Shown here piece after piece: positions 42,341 through 50,984 of a stretch of DNA of 64,000 nt. Each line of letters starts with the position of its first letter. Position 1 is the first letter of the stretch. Below the pieces are notes generated by a model. The model was not told where the DNA came from. It saw nothing but the letters and a program-made list of their open reading frames with translations, and did no database searches. The stretch comes from UBA10649 sp963793105 (GTDB lineage Bacteria > Actinomycetota > Actinomycetes > S36-B12), in assembly GCA_963793105.1 (NCBI GenBank), contig CAWBZB010000003.1:310001-374000 (forward strand), given 5' to 3'. The translations under genes were made by a program, and so were the position numbers.

Positions 42341-43765
42341 ATGACCTCTCAGGCAGACTCGTCCGCGACCACGTGGCCGGCGAACGACCCGGCGACGTGG
42401 CGACACGTCCCCGCCTCGTCGACGCCTATCGACCCCACGCGGGTCGAGGAGCTCATCGCCGTCGAATGGGATCGCTTCGCGGCGAGCACTCCCGGCTCGG
42501 CGGAGCACAACGTCCGAGCGAGCAAGTCGCTGCCCCTCGGCGTGACATCGTCATTCCAGCACTGGGACCCCTACCCCATCTCGATCGCTTCGGCACGAGG
42601 CGCGTGGCTCACCGACGTCGACAACCGCCAGGTCCTCGACCTGTCGATGGGTTTCGGGGCGATGCTCGTCGGCCACCTCAACCCGGTCGTCGTGGCGAAG
42701 GTGACGGAGGCCCTCGAGAAGACCGGCACCCTGTTCGTCACGCCGTCGCCCACGGCCACCGAGGTCGCCGAGCGCTTCCAGGAGCGCTTCGCACTCGACC
42801 GGCTCCGGTTCACCAACTCCGGCACCGAGGCCACGATGTACGCGGTGCGCACCGCTCGCGCCGTCACCGGGCGCAAGGCGATCCTCAAGATCGAGGGCGG
42901 CTACCACGGGGGGTATGACGCCCTTTCCGTGTCGGTGAAGCCGGGCGTCGAGGAGGCCGGCCCCGAGGACGCGCCGGTCCCGGTCACGCCGTTCGACGTC
43001 GAGGCCGGCACGGTCTACGTGGTGCCCTACAACGATCTCGAGCGCCTGCAGGAGCTCCTCACCGCCCATGCGAGCGAGATCGCGGCGGTCGTCATGGAGC
43101 CGGTCCTGGAGAACATCGGCATCGTCCTGCCGGATGCCGGCTACCTCGCCGGCGTCCGTGCTGCGTGCGACGAGCACGACGTCCTGCTGGTATTCGACGA
43201 GGTCAAGACCGGCCTGACGGCGGGGTACGCGGGCGCCTCCCGACGACTGGGGGTCACACCCGACCTCGTGACCCTGGCCAAGAGCATCGGCGGCGGACTG
43301 CCGCTTGCCGCGTTCGGTGGCCGCGCAGAGGTCATGGCCGCCGTCACCGACGGCCGCATGGCCCACTTCGGCACGTACAACGGCAACCCCCTCGTCATGG
43401 CAGCGGCTGCGGCCGTCGACGAGGTCTGCTCCGAGGAGGCACTCGCGACAGCGGAGGAGCTCAACGACGGCGCCCTGCGTGCCCTCGATGACCTGATCGG
43501 ACGCTACGAGCTGCCCGCCCACACGGTGGGCTTCGGCGTGAAGGGCGCGGTCACCTGGTCGAACGTCCCCGTGCGCAACTACCGCGACTACAAGCGCACG
43601 GACTTCTCCGTCGCCGAGCTCAGCTGGCTGTGGGGCGTCAACCGCGGCATCCTCACGCCCCCTGGCCTGGACGAGCAATGGCTCGTGTCGCTGGCGCACA
43701 CCCAGGCTGACATGGGCCTGCTGGTCGCGGAGTTCGAGGAGCTGGCCCAGGCGCTGCGGGCCTGA
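42341..43765 (+). CDS. Class-III aminotransferase (glutamate-1-semialdehyde-mutase-like)
   Basis: 474 residues. Fold-type-I PLP enzyme with FTNSGTEATMYAVRTARAVT (phosphate-binding region), IEGGYHGGYDAL, VFDEVKTGL (PLP-ring aspartate) and LVTLAKSIGGGLPLAAFGGR, where the lysine forms the Schiff base. It groups with HemL-like aminotransferases, but full hem genes are not nearby and the N-terminal 60 residues are extra, so a role in tetrapyrrole synthesis is doubtful. Overlap and spacing do not suggest an operon. Confidence 0.87.
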   Translation: MTSQADSSATTWPANDPATWRHVPASSTPIDPTRVEELIAVEWDRFAASTPGSAEHNVRASKSLPLGVTSSFQHWDPYPISIASARGAWLTDVDNRQVLDLSMGFGAMLVGHLNPVVVAKVTEALEKTGTLFVTPSPTATEVAERFQERFALDRLRFTNSGTEATMYAVRTARAVTGRKAILKIEGGYHGGYDALSVSVKPGVEEAGPEDAPVPVTPFDVEAGTVYVVPYNDLERLQELLTAHASEIAAVVMEPVLENIGIVLPDAGYLAGVRAACDEHDVLLVFDEVKTGLTAGYAGASRRLGVTPDLVTLAKSIGGGLPLAAFGGRAEVMAAVTDGRMAHFGTYNGNPLVMAAAAAVDEVCSEEALATAEELNDGALRALDDLIGRYELPAHTVGFGVKGAVTWSNVPVRNYRDYKRTDFSVAELSWLWGVNRGILTPPGLDEQWLVSLAHTQADMGLLVAEFEELAQALRA

Positions 43766-43777
43766 CCCGGCAACGCC

Positions 43778-44243
43778 TCAGGACTCGACGACGGACAGGG
43801 CGCCGTCCACGGTGTCCTGGACGACCGCCCGGTCGATCTGCGCGCGAACCATGACGAAGACGCCCAGCAGGGTGCCGGCGAGGAACCTCGCGGTGGCATG
43901 CGGATCGCGTGACGCGCGCACCGTCCCATCAGCCTGGGCATTCCGGAGGGCATTCTCGAAGGCGCCGGCCAGCCGCGCGATGTAGCCGTCCATCGCGCCG
44001 CGATCAAGGTCGGGGGTCGGAGCCAGCTCGGTCGCCGCGTTGCAGATCAGGCACCCGCGAACCTCGTCCTCGGTTCCGTCGAAGGTGGGGAAGATGCCCG
44101 GGACGACACTGCCGCGCATAGTGGTCGAGGGCCGCCTCACACCGTCCCTGCTTGCTGCCGAACTCGGCATAGAGGCTGTAGACGTCGAGTCCCATCGCGG
44201 CGTCGAGCGCCGGCTCGCGCTCGCACGACTTCGTCCGCCCCAT
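43778..44243 (-). pseudogene. TetR family regulator lacking most of its HTH
   Basis: The start is well formed (GGAGGAG before ATG, then MGRTKSCEREPALDAAM), but the protein jumps at once to GLDVYSLYAEFGSKQGRCEA. In intact relatives about 25 residues, the first part of the helix-turn-helix, lie between ALDAAM and the AAMG...SLYAEFGSK segment; their loss looks like a deletion between two short Ala-Ala-Met repeats. A one-base shift at 44108-44117 then moves the ligand domain (VVPGIFPTFDGTEDEVRGCL) to another frame. DNA binding is unlikely. Confidence 0.65.
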
Positions 44244-44297
44244 CGTCACTCCTCCGGAACGAGAAGGCGCCCTGACATACCCACCGGATCCGAGCGA

Positions 44298-44330
44298 TTG
44301 CTTGGCTTCAACTGGCGGGCGTCGGCCTCC
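44298..44330. repeat. Direct repeat, left copy
   Basis: TTGCTTGGCTTCAACTGGC is identical to 45829-45847; the next 14 bases match with one substitution and one indel. The right copy forms the 3' end of the DUF389 gene. The two copies flank about 1.5 kb. Confidence 0.75.
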
Positions 44331-44484
44331 AGTCGGCCCTCCGAACAGTTGACTTCCGACACCTACCACCCGGCGTCGTCAAGCCCACCCTCGGCGCACC
44401 AAACGCCAGCGCTGAAGGGGCAAATGACTCTGGTTCGACTTCCGCGAGGCCTTCTACCGTGAAGGTGCATGAGGAGGTGATGTC

Positions 44485-45099
44485 ATGAGCGTTTCCACTT
44501 CCACTCCCACCGAATCAGTACCTAGCAGCGGACCGGCTAGGCATCGCTGGCTCATCGTCGGTCTGGTGGCCGTGCTTGCGCTTGCACTCGGCTTCGGGGT
44601 CGGCTGGGCGGTCTTCGCCCCGCACAGCCCGATCGCGGTGACGAGCGCGGAGGAGTCGGCAGTCCCACCGGAGGTCGTCAGCGAGTCCACCGTCCCAGCG
44701 GAACTCGTCACCGAGGTTGAGACCTTGCTGGACGACTTCTTCACGGCGTGGACAGCCGGTGACACGGATACGGTGCTGTCGTTGATGATGCCCCACGGCT
44801 CCTTCAACCTGCGTGGGTGCCTGGATGCCCAAGTCGACGATCCCGGTGGTACCGGTGCGGCGGCCTGCGTCGAACGCTTCTCCAACGGCTCGTTCTGGCG
44901 CGCGGATGCCCCGATTCTGATCACGGAAGGCCCGCCATACGACGTTGGCAGTCTCGTCGTGGCGGTGCCGACGAAGGAAGGGCTCGGAGCAGACCCGACG
45001 AGCCCGTACTTCGCCGGATCGCAGGGCTTGGCGCACTTCACGGTCACGTCTGACGACAACGGGCAGTTGAGGATCGCGAAGTACGAGGTGCTCTACTAG
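44485..45099 (+). CDS. Single-pass membrane protein with NTF2/SnoaL-like extracellular domain
   Basis: 204 residues. A short cytoplasmic tail and one transmembrane helix (WLIVGLVAVLALALGFGVGW, residues 22-41) are followed by an external domain; VETLLDDFFTAWTAGDTDTV and ending LRIAKYEVLY is the layout of an NTF2-like cup. Two cysteines (GCLDAQ, ACVERF) could pair. AGGAGGTGAT directly before the ATG is a near-perfect ribosome site. It lies between the two direct repeats and may be part of an inserted segment. Confidence 0.7.
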   Translation: MSVSTSTPTESVPSSGPARHRWLIVGLVAVLALALGFGVGWAVFAPHSPIAVTSAEESAVPPEVVSESTVPAELVTEVETLLDDFFTAWTAGDTDTVLSLMMPHGSFNLRGCLDAQVDDPGGTGAAACVERFSNGSFWRADAPILITEGPPYDVGSLVVAVPTKEGLGADPTSPYFAGSQGLAHFTVTSDDNGQLRIAKYEVLY

Positions 45100-45397
45100 C
45101 GCCGGCGGCCGGCCACCGCAAGGGGGCTGTGGCCTATCGCTGTGTGGGTTTGGGCACGATGCCTGACGGCCGCGCCCTGTTCCGACCCTGTGGTCATGGA
45201 CATTGACGATCCCAAAGACGGACCTCTTATTGGACTATTGGCAGGACGACGCTTGCCGACCAGCACCGTCAGTCAAAGACAGAACCCCGGGAAGCGGCGA
45301 AGCCCTCGGCGTGCAGGCTTGGGGCTTCAACGAGTTCGCGGTCATGTCACCGTGGACCGCGGAGGCCGTGTCGGCCCCCCCGCCCCTACATCGCTGC
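45100..45397. other. Gene-poor stretch between repeats
   Basis: No supported gene. Part of it (near 45200-45260) has lower GC than its surroundings. A plus-strand frame from 45203 begins MTIPKTDLLLDYWQDDACRP but soon runs antisense into the small membrane protein gene and has no recognisable family; it could be a decayed fragment. Confidence 0.4.
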
Positions 45398-45637
45398 TCA
45401 TTGCGTCAGGCGGAAGCGCGGGCCGCCTTGATTCTCCTTGCGTGCCCGCCACCGAGAGATTCGTGGCAACTGCCACTTGATGATGCCGGTCCAGAAGACG
45501 ACGGCGATCACCCCGAACTTGAACACGTTGTTGACCGCATCGGAGTAGCCACCAGCAGGCAAGAAGAAGAAGTAGGCCGAGATGCTCAGGCCGAAGACCA
45601 GGTGTACCCAGCGCAGGACCTTGTTCGCTGTCTTCAT
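45398..45637 (-). CDS. Small two-helix membrane protein
   Basis: 79 residues: MKTANKVLRWVHLVFGLSIS, a first helix ending YFFFLP, a short GGYSDAVNN loop and a second helix (FKFGVIAVVFWTGIIKWQLP) with a basic tail. Small proteins of this type occur widely in actinobacteria without known function. The longer upstream reading frame is arginine/glycine-rich and unlikely to be translated; the Met at 45637 is preferred. Confidence 0.6.
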   Translation of the reverse strand: MKTANKVLRWVHLVFGLSISAYFFFLPAGGYSDAVNNVFKFGVIAVVFWTGIIKWQLPRISRWRARKENQGGPRFRLTQ

Positions 45638-45828
45638 GGCGCTACCGACATGGGCGTCGCGACCGCCGAGAGGACCCGTCGTACCCGCATCACGTCTCCC
45701 TGAGGGCGATCGGCGATGGCCACCGAGAGAGGACGGAGGCCGCTTCCGGGAAACGGCAGGCCAATAGCCGCTCAACGAGAAGCGTTCTCCTGAAGCGATG
45801 ACGTTTTCACGAATCGTTCTGCATCCGC

Positions 45829-45860
45829 TTGCTTGGCTTCAACTGGCCGGCGTCGCCTCC
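45829..45860. repeat. Direct repeat, right copy (3' end of DUF389 gene)
   Basis: Partner of the repeat at 44298-44330. It includes the stop codon and last codons (EATPAS) of the DUF389 gene. Confidence 0.75.
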
Positions 45861-46858
45861 GACGAGATCGCGATCTCCTGCCGGTCGCCCAGAACCAGGG
45901 TCACCTGCGCGGAAACGTCGGTCAACCCGGCATCGTCGAGGGCGGAGCGCAGCCCCGCCTCGGTGGGTGTCGGCGGAGTCCCGACGACGACGAGTTGCAG
46001 CTCGCCCTGCGTATAGGAGACATCCGAGACGAACCATCCCGCCTCATCCGCCCAAACGTCGACGACCGGCTGAGCTTGTCGGACAACGAGATTGTCCGCG
46101 ATCACCGTGAGCGTTCCATACAGGAGGGGGATCGCGATGACCACAACTGTGGCACCCACCGCGAACAGGGTCCGGCCACGAAGTTGGCCCACGTGCTGCC
46201 CCGCGGCAGCGGCCGCGGCCCGTACCGGATAGATCAGCAGCACCACCGTGGACGTCGCGATGATGGCCGCGACATTCGTCAGGAACAGCAGGAGCGCGCC
46301 GAACGCCTCATCGGTGGCTCCCGATTCGAGGGTGAGTCCCACGACGACGAGCGGTGGCACGAGCGAGATCGCGATCGCGACTCCCGGCAGGGTGTCGGAG
46401 ACGTCCGAGCGCACGACGGCGAAGGCGCCGACGATTCCCGTCGCGAGGGCCGCGATGAGGTCGATGATCCCCGGGCTCACCCGCGAGGCGACCTGCCCGT
46501 TCGTGTCCGCCACGACGGGCAGCGGATCCCCCAGTCCCATGATGAAGCCGATCGCGATGACCGCCAGGGCACCGCCCAGCACGAGGCCCCCGTTGCGCAG
46601 GACGTTGGGGCGGTCGGCGAGGACGAGCGCGAACCCGGTCCCCAGGATCGGCGTCATCAGCGGCGCGACGATCATGGCCCCGATGACCGTGGCGGTGGAG
46701 TCGAGGAGAACGCCTGCCGACGCGATGACGCCCGAGAGGATCAGCAGGACCCAGAACTTCGAGGCACGGCGCTCGCCTTCGGACCCCGCGAAGATGTACA
46801 GGGAGTTGGACATCCGCGCGATGTCGGCCGATGACACAGTGCGCGTGCTCTCGTTCAC
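45839..46858 (-). CDS. DUF389 (TIGR00341-type) membrane protein
   Basis: 339 residues. The core LDSTATVIGAMIVAPLMTPI, GTGFALVLADRP, VGAFAVVRSDVSDTLPGVAI followed by AISLVPPLVVVGL is diagnostic of DUF389, integral membrane proteins of unknown function with about six to eight helices. The C-terminal 100 residues are a soluble domain (LQLVVVGTPPTPTEAGLRSA). TACGGT lies six bases before the GTG start. The last codons overlap the right direct repeat. Confidence 0.87.
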   Translation of the reverse strand: MNESTRTVSSADIARMSNSLYIFAGSEGERRASKFWVLLILSGVIASAGVLLDSTATVIGAMIVAPLMTPILGTGFALVLADRPNVLRNGGLVLGGALAVIAIGFIMGLGDPLPVVADTNGQVASRVSPGIIDLIAALATGIVGAFAVVRSDVSDTLPGVAIAISLVPPLVVVGLTLESGATDEAFGALLLFLTNVAAIIATSTVVLLIYPVRAAAAAAGQHVGQLRGRTLFAVGATVVVIAIPLLYGTLTVIADNLVVRQAQPVVDVWADEAGWFVSDVSYTQGELQLVVVGTPPTPTEAGLRSALDDAGLTDVSAQVTLVLGDRQEIAISSEATPAS

Positions 46859-46864
46859 CGGGGA

Positions 46865-46870
46865 ACCGTA
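46865..46870 (-). promoter_or_regulatory. -10 box of leaderless promoter for the DUF389 gene
   Basis: TACGGT on the minus strand, six bases before GTG 46858. Confidence 0.5.
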
Positions 46871-47094
46871 GCGCGCCGCGCCGGCAGTGCACACGACATC
46901 GCGCGTCCGCGTTCAGTCGGTCGCCGACTCCGAATGCTCGCCGGGCGCGGGCGCCCTCCCGCCATCTCCCGCTGAGTCGGATCGCCTTCGCCGCCACCCA
47001 CCACGCGCGTGCAGGCTGCCGCGACCAGGCGGCAGAATGGTGTCGTGCAGCCGACCGCGCCCTGCGTCGACATCCAGGAAGTTGACATCCATAA

Positions 47095-48138
47095 ATGAGT
47101 GATGACAAGGCCGCCACCCCGGCCGAGACGGCGGAGTCCCCCGCGGCCCCGCCGCTGGCGCGGCGCCTGACGTCCGCGGCCGGAACTCTCGCCGTCGCCG
47201 TGATCCTGCCGGTCGCCCTCGCGTTCCCGGCCGGCGGAGCGGTCGCCGCAGGAGGAGCCGGTCTCGGAGCCGTCCTCGCATTCCTCCTGGCGCTGTTGTC
47301 AGGCTGGCGACGAGCGGCGTTCTTCGCCGCTCCGATGCTGGCTGCCGCCGGTCTGTCCGCGATGTCCAGCGGCACGCCGTGGTGGGTGGCGGGCTTGGCT
47401 GTTCTCGGCTTGCTCACGGGAGTGCTGGCGGTGCGCGGCCTCCTCGTCCCGTTCGCGTTCATGGGGATCGCCTGGTCAGTGTCCCAGCCCACGGAGCCGG
47501 CCGGCGACCTGCTCGTCCTGCTGCTGTTCGCGGCGATCGCGGGGACCTACGCGATCCTCCTGGCCCGTCGAAGCGGGGTGCCCGCCGACACGGACGCAGT
47601 CAGCGCGCCCGCGCGCAACGCCGTGATCGGCGGCATCGGCCTCGCGATCGCTGCGGGGCTGGCCGGTGTCATCGCTCAGCAGTGGGACAACGACAACGCG
47701 TACTGGCTGCCGATGACGGTATTCCTGCTGGCGATACCGGCACCGGGTGCGGTCCTGTCACGGCGCGCCGCCAGTCGCGTCGTCGGAACCGCTGCGGGCG
47801 TCGGCGCGGCCGGACTGGTCACCTTGGTCATCGACTCGCCCGCGCTGGATTATGGCCTTGCCTTCGGCGCTCTCGTCCTGACGTTGGCCATCCCGAACCC
47901 GCGGTGGTTCAACGCGTCAACGACCGCCTTCGCCGTCGTTCTCGCGCTGACGCCCACGTCTGGGGCTGAGGTCGGCGGCTCACGGCTGGGGGCCACCGTC
48001 ATCGGCGCCGTGATCGTCGTGGCGATCGCCGGCGTGCTCGCGCTTGTGACGCGCCTGATGCCCGAAACCGCCGGTCAGCGAGACGTCGTGGCCCAGTTCG
48101 AGGAAGCCCGCAGCACCGACGACGCCCAGCCCGCCTAG
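47095..48138 (+). CDS. FUSC-like integral membrane protein
   Basis: 347 residues with about ten helices arranged as two similar halves. The second half starts ARNAVIGGIGLAIAAGLAGV and has WLPMTVFLLAIPAPGAVLSR and RRAASRVVGTAAGVGAAGLV, the pattern of FUSC/aromatic-acid-exporter proteins. Export of an aromatic or other organic acid is possible. Just upstream TTGACATCCA/TCGACATCCA occurs twice 14 bp apart (47069, 47083), a possible operator. The 3' end overlaps zwf by four bases. Confidence 0.72.
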   Translation: MSDDKAATPAETAESPAAPPLARRLTSAAGTLAVAVILPVALAFPAGGAVAAGGAGLGAVLAFLLALLSGWRRAAFFAAPMLAAAGLSAMSSGTPWWVAGLAVLGLLTGVLAVRGLLVPFAFMGIAWSVSQPTEPAGDLLVLLLFAAIAGTYAILLARRSGVPADTDAVSAPARNAVIGGIGLAIAAGLAGVIAQQWDNDNAYWLPMTVFLLAIPAPGAVLSRRAASRVVGTAAGVGAAGLVTLVIDSPALDYGLAFGALVLTLAIPNPRWFNASTTAFAVVLALTPTSGAEVGGSRLGATVIGAVIVVAIAGVLALVTRLMPETAGQRDVVAQFEEARSTDDAQPA

Positions 48139-49589
48139 CTGCCCTCGACGTTGGGGGCCCGCCAGGCCCTCTCGAACGGCAGTCGCCATGAGTTCGGCGC
48201 GATCAGCTGGTGGATCGCGTTGGGGCCCCACGAGCCCTCGGAGTAGGGGCGGACCGGCGGCGGCGCGTCGAGCAGCGGTCCGGAGATCTCCCAGAGGCGT
48301 TCGATGCCCTCGGCGGTGGTGAACAGGGTGTGATCGGCCTTCATGGCATCGAGGATGAGCCGCTCGTAGGCCTCGAAGACATCGCCCGTCATGCCGGTGT
48401 CGTGCATCGCGAACTGCAGGCTCAGCTTGTCGAGCTGCATGCCGGGTCCGGGGCGCTTGCCGTAGAAGGACAGCGAGACCTTGGCCGAGTCGGCGAGATC
48501 GAAGGTGAGGTGGTCGGGCCCATGGATGCCGATTCCCGAACCCGACGGGAACATGCTGCGCGGTGGCTCGTGGAAGGCGATGGAGACGATGCGCTGTCCC
48601 TCAGCCATGCGCTTGCCGGACCGCAGGTAGAACGGGACCCCCGCCCAGCGCCAGTTGTCGATGGTTGCGCGCAGTGCCACGAAGGTCTCGGTGTCCGAGT
48701 TCGCTTCGACTCCCTCGATGTCGCGATAGCCCTGGAACTGACCGCGCACCACGTCGGTCGGCTCGATCGGCATCATGCTGCGGAAGACCTTGTTCTTCTC
48801 CTCGCTGATCGCGGCCGATGCCAGCGCCGTGGGAGCCTCCATCGCGATGAACGCGAGGATCTGGAACAGGTGAGTCACCACCATGTCGCGGTAGGCACCC
48901 GTGCTCTCGTAGAACGAGGCGCGCTGCACGAGGCCGAGAGTCTCGGGTACGTCGATCTGGATGTGGTGGATGAAGTTGCGGTTCCAGATCGGCTCGAACA
49001 GACCGTTGGCGAACCGGAACGCCAGGATGTTGAGTGCGGGCTCCTTGCCCAGGAAGTGGTCGATGCGGAAGATCTGCTCCTCATCGAAGGTCTCGTGCAG
49101 CGTCCGGTTCAGCGTGACAGCGCTCTCCAAGTCGACGCCGAATGGCTTCTCCATCACCACGCGAGATCGCTCCACCAGTCCGGCCTCACCGAGCATCGCC
49201 ACGGCCGCGAGGGCGGATTTTGGTGGGACCGACAGGTAGTGCAGTCGGTCGTTGGGCTGCTCGAGTTCCGCCTCCGCCCGGGCCACGGCGTCGGCAAGGG
49301 CGGCGGGCCCCGCCTCCGTCGAGACGTAGTCCAGGCAGCGCACGAACTCCTGCCAGTCCCCGTCGGAGAAGTCGCGCGTGAAGTGCTCGTCGAGAGCCGC
49401 TCGGGCAAGGTCGCGGAACTCGTCCCGGCTCATCTCGTCGAGCGAGACGCCGATGATGCGATAGCCGGGCAGCAGCCCGGACTTGGCCAGGTGGAACAGG
49501 CCGGGGAGGAGTTTGCGCTTGGCGAGATCGCCCGTCGCTCCGAAGAGCAGGACGACCTGGGGCAGCTTGGGACCCGCGCCGGGGTGCAT
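48135..49589 (-). CDS. zwf: Glucose-6-phosphate dehydrogenase
   Basis: 484 residues, full length. NADP-binding LLFGATGDLAKRKLLP at the N-terminus, active-site RIDHFLGKEP with the catalytic histidine nearby, and substrate-binding YLRSGKRM are intact. It oxidises glucose-6-phosphate to 6-phosphogluconolactone, the entry to the oxidative pentose-phosphate pathway. It is not in the usual tal-zwf-opcA-pgl order, so this may be a second copy; no other pathway gene adjoins. TAGCGT stands six bases before the ATG. Confidence 0.95.
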   Translation of the reverse strand: MHPGAGPKLPQVVLLFGATGDLAKRKLLPGLFHLAKSGLLPGYRIIGVSLDEMSRDEFRDLARAALDEHFTRDFSDGDWQEFVRCLDYVSTEAGPAALADAVARAEAELEQPNDRLHYLSVPPKSALAAVAMLGEAGLVERSRVVMEKPFGVDLESAVTLNRTLHETFDEEQIFRIDHFLGKEPALNILAFRFANGLFEPIWNRNFIHHIQIDVPETLGLVQRASFYESTGAYRDMVVTHLFQILAFIAMEAPTALASAAISEEKNKVFRSMMPIEPTDVVRGQFQGYRDIEGVEANSDTETFVALRATIDNWRWAGVPFYLRSGKRMAEGQRIVSIAFHEPPRSMFPSGSGIGIHGPDHLTFDLADSAKVSLSFYGKRPGPGMQLDKLSLQFAMHDTGMTGDVFEAYERLILDAMKADHTLFTTAEGIERLWEISGPLLDAPPPVRPYSEGSWGPNAIHQLIAPNSWRLPFERAWRAPNVEGS

Positions 49590-49595
49590 CCGTGA

Positions 49596-49601
49596 ACGCT
49601 A
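49596..49601 (-). promoter_or_regulatory. -10 box of leaderless promoter for zwf
   Basis: TAGCGT on the minus strand, six bases before ATG 49589. Confidence 0.5.
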
Positions 49602-49621
49602 GCAGCCGGCCGCAGCCCCAC

Positions 49622-50296
49622 CTAGGAATCGTGAGGGTCGCCCGCCGCGGAAGCGCCAGCACGACGACCGATCAGGATGTGCACGCTCGCCAGGGCGACC
49701 CACAGCGGAAACAGGAACTGGGTCCAGTTGGGCAGCGGAGGGGTGACCAGCAGGAGAACAGCGATGAGGTAGCCGGGTATCGCCAGCCACCTGGGCACCG
49801 ATCCCGTCCGAACGCCCATGGTCGTGACCGAGACCATGAAGACCGCCGCCATCCGCGTCCCGAAGAGGGCGAGCAGCGACGTGGAGAAGGTCCACACGAA
49901 GGCTGAGGTCTGCGACGGGAGCGCCAGCCCGGCGTCGGCCAGGAGCAGGACCCCCTTCATCGCCGCCGCCGCCGTGAAGAGCATGGCGACGAACAGCAGC
50001 CCGGACCCGAGGAAGACGGTCTCGAAGAAGCGGTCCTCGCGCGAGCCGAGCTGGGCCCGGATGACGGCGATGAACCACAGGAAGGCGATCCCGGCGAACG
50101 GGATGAGTCCGAGTGCCAGGTCGATGGCATTCCGGCGCGACGGGTCGTCGACCCACCGCCCGGAGTCCACGATGAGGGCGGGCGCCGCGTTGTGGAACAG
50201 GACGATCACCACGCAGAGGATCCCCCCGAACACCAGCCCCGCGATGCCCGCCGAAGCCGGCCGCCGAACGGCGCGCATGATCGAGACCCTGTCCAT
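49622..50296 (-). CDS. Six-helix membrane protein of unknown function
   Basis: 224 residues, about six transmembrane helices (SAGIAGLVFGGILCVVIVLF, LALGLIPFAGIAFLWFIAVI, VFLGSGLLFVAMLFTAAAAM, LPNWTQFLFPLWVALASVHI among them). No family with known function recognised. A purine-rich GGAAGGAGCGAGGA precedes the ATG. It follows another membrane protein and the second alpha/beta-hydrolase on the same strand, which suggests one transcript. Confidence 0.7.
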   Translation of the reverse strand: MDRVSIMRAVRRPASAGIAGLVFGGILCVVIVLFHNAAPALIVDSGRWVDDPSRRNAIDLALGLIPFAGIAFLWFIAVIRAQLGSREDRFFETVFLGSGLLFVAMLFTAAAAMKGVLLLADAGLALPSQTSAFVWTFSTSLLALFGTRMAAVFMVSVTTMGVRTGSVPRWLAIPGYLIAVLLLVTPPLPNWTQFLFPLWVALASVHILIGRRAGASAAGDPHDS

Positions 50297-50317
50297 TCCT
50301 CGCTCCTTCCGCTACCG

Positions 50318-50984
50318 CTACAGGACGTTGACCGCTCGTGCGACGACGAGCACCACGAGGACGAGCGAGATGGACGACTCAAGGATGAGGAACAGCTTCG
50401 ACCAGTGCCGGATCGCTGAGACGTCGGTGGGACTGAAAGCAGTGGACGTGTTGAAGGACAGTGCGAAGTAGTCGATGAACTGCGGGAACCATACGGTGTC
50501 GCTGATCTCCTCGATGCCCTCTTCGGGGAACCGGAAGGCCGGCCGGGTGCAGGAGGAGACCATGCGCCCGGGCAGAGGGTCCGCCCCCGTCCAGGTGCCA
50601 GTACCAGAGGGCGAAGGCGATGATGTTCGTGATCCACACGACGGCTCCGATCGTCAGGAGCTCGCCGGGACTGGTGAAGTCGGCCTTCTGCAGGATGCCC
50701 ACGACGAGCCGAACGGCAGAGGCGGCAGTCGCGAGGGTGATCGTGACGATGAGCAGTCCGGTGACCACCCTCAGCCACCGCCGGTCGCGGTCGATCCGGC
50801 CCGGGTCGCCGATGACCAGGACCACGAGGAAGACGACCAGTAGGGCTGGGTAGAGGTAGTGCGTGACCTCGGAGATCCGGAAGTCCTCGGGCACGAACAG
50901 GTACAGGACTCCGGCAGCCAGGACGGCCAGTGCCATGGGCAGGCGCCGCTCACCCTGCCGGGTCTGCGCTCCGGACACCGTCAC
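50318..50984 (-). CDS. Membrane protein, DUF1345-like (frameshifted)
   Basis: 221 residues after removal of one base at 50537-50546 (HLDGGGPSARAHG and then FRFPEEGIEEISDTVWFPQF). About five to six helices; the last part, YFALSFNTSTAFSPTDVSAI and VLVVLVVARAVNVL, is shared by a family of actinobacterial membrane proteins related to DUF1345. Function unknown. The start is a GTG that overlaps the stop of the hydrolase gene upstream (GTGA), so the two are coupled. Confidence 0.65.

Noticed and set aside
45203..45400. Possible gene starting MTIPKTDLLLDYWQDD
   Set aside because: No family, no ribosome site, and the frame continues antisense through a better-supported small gene.
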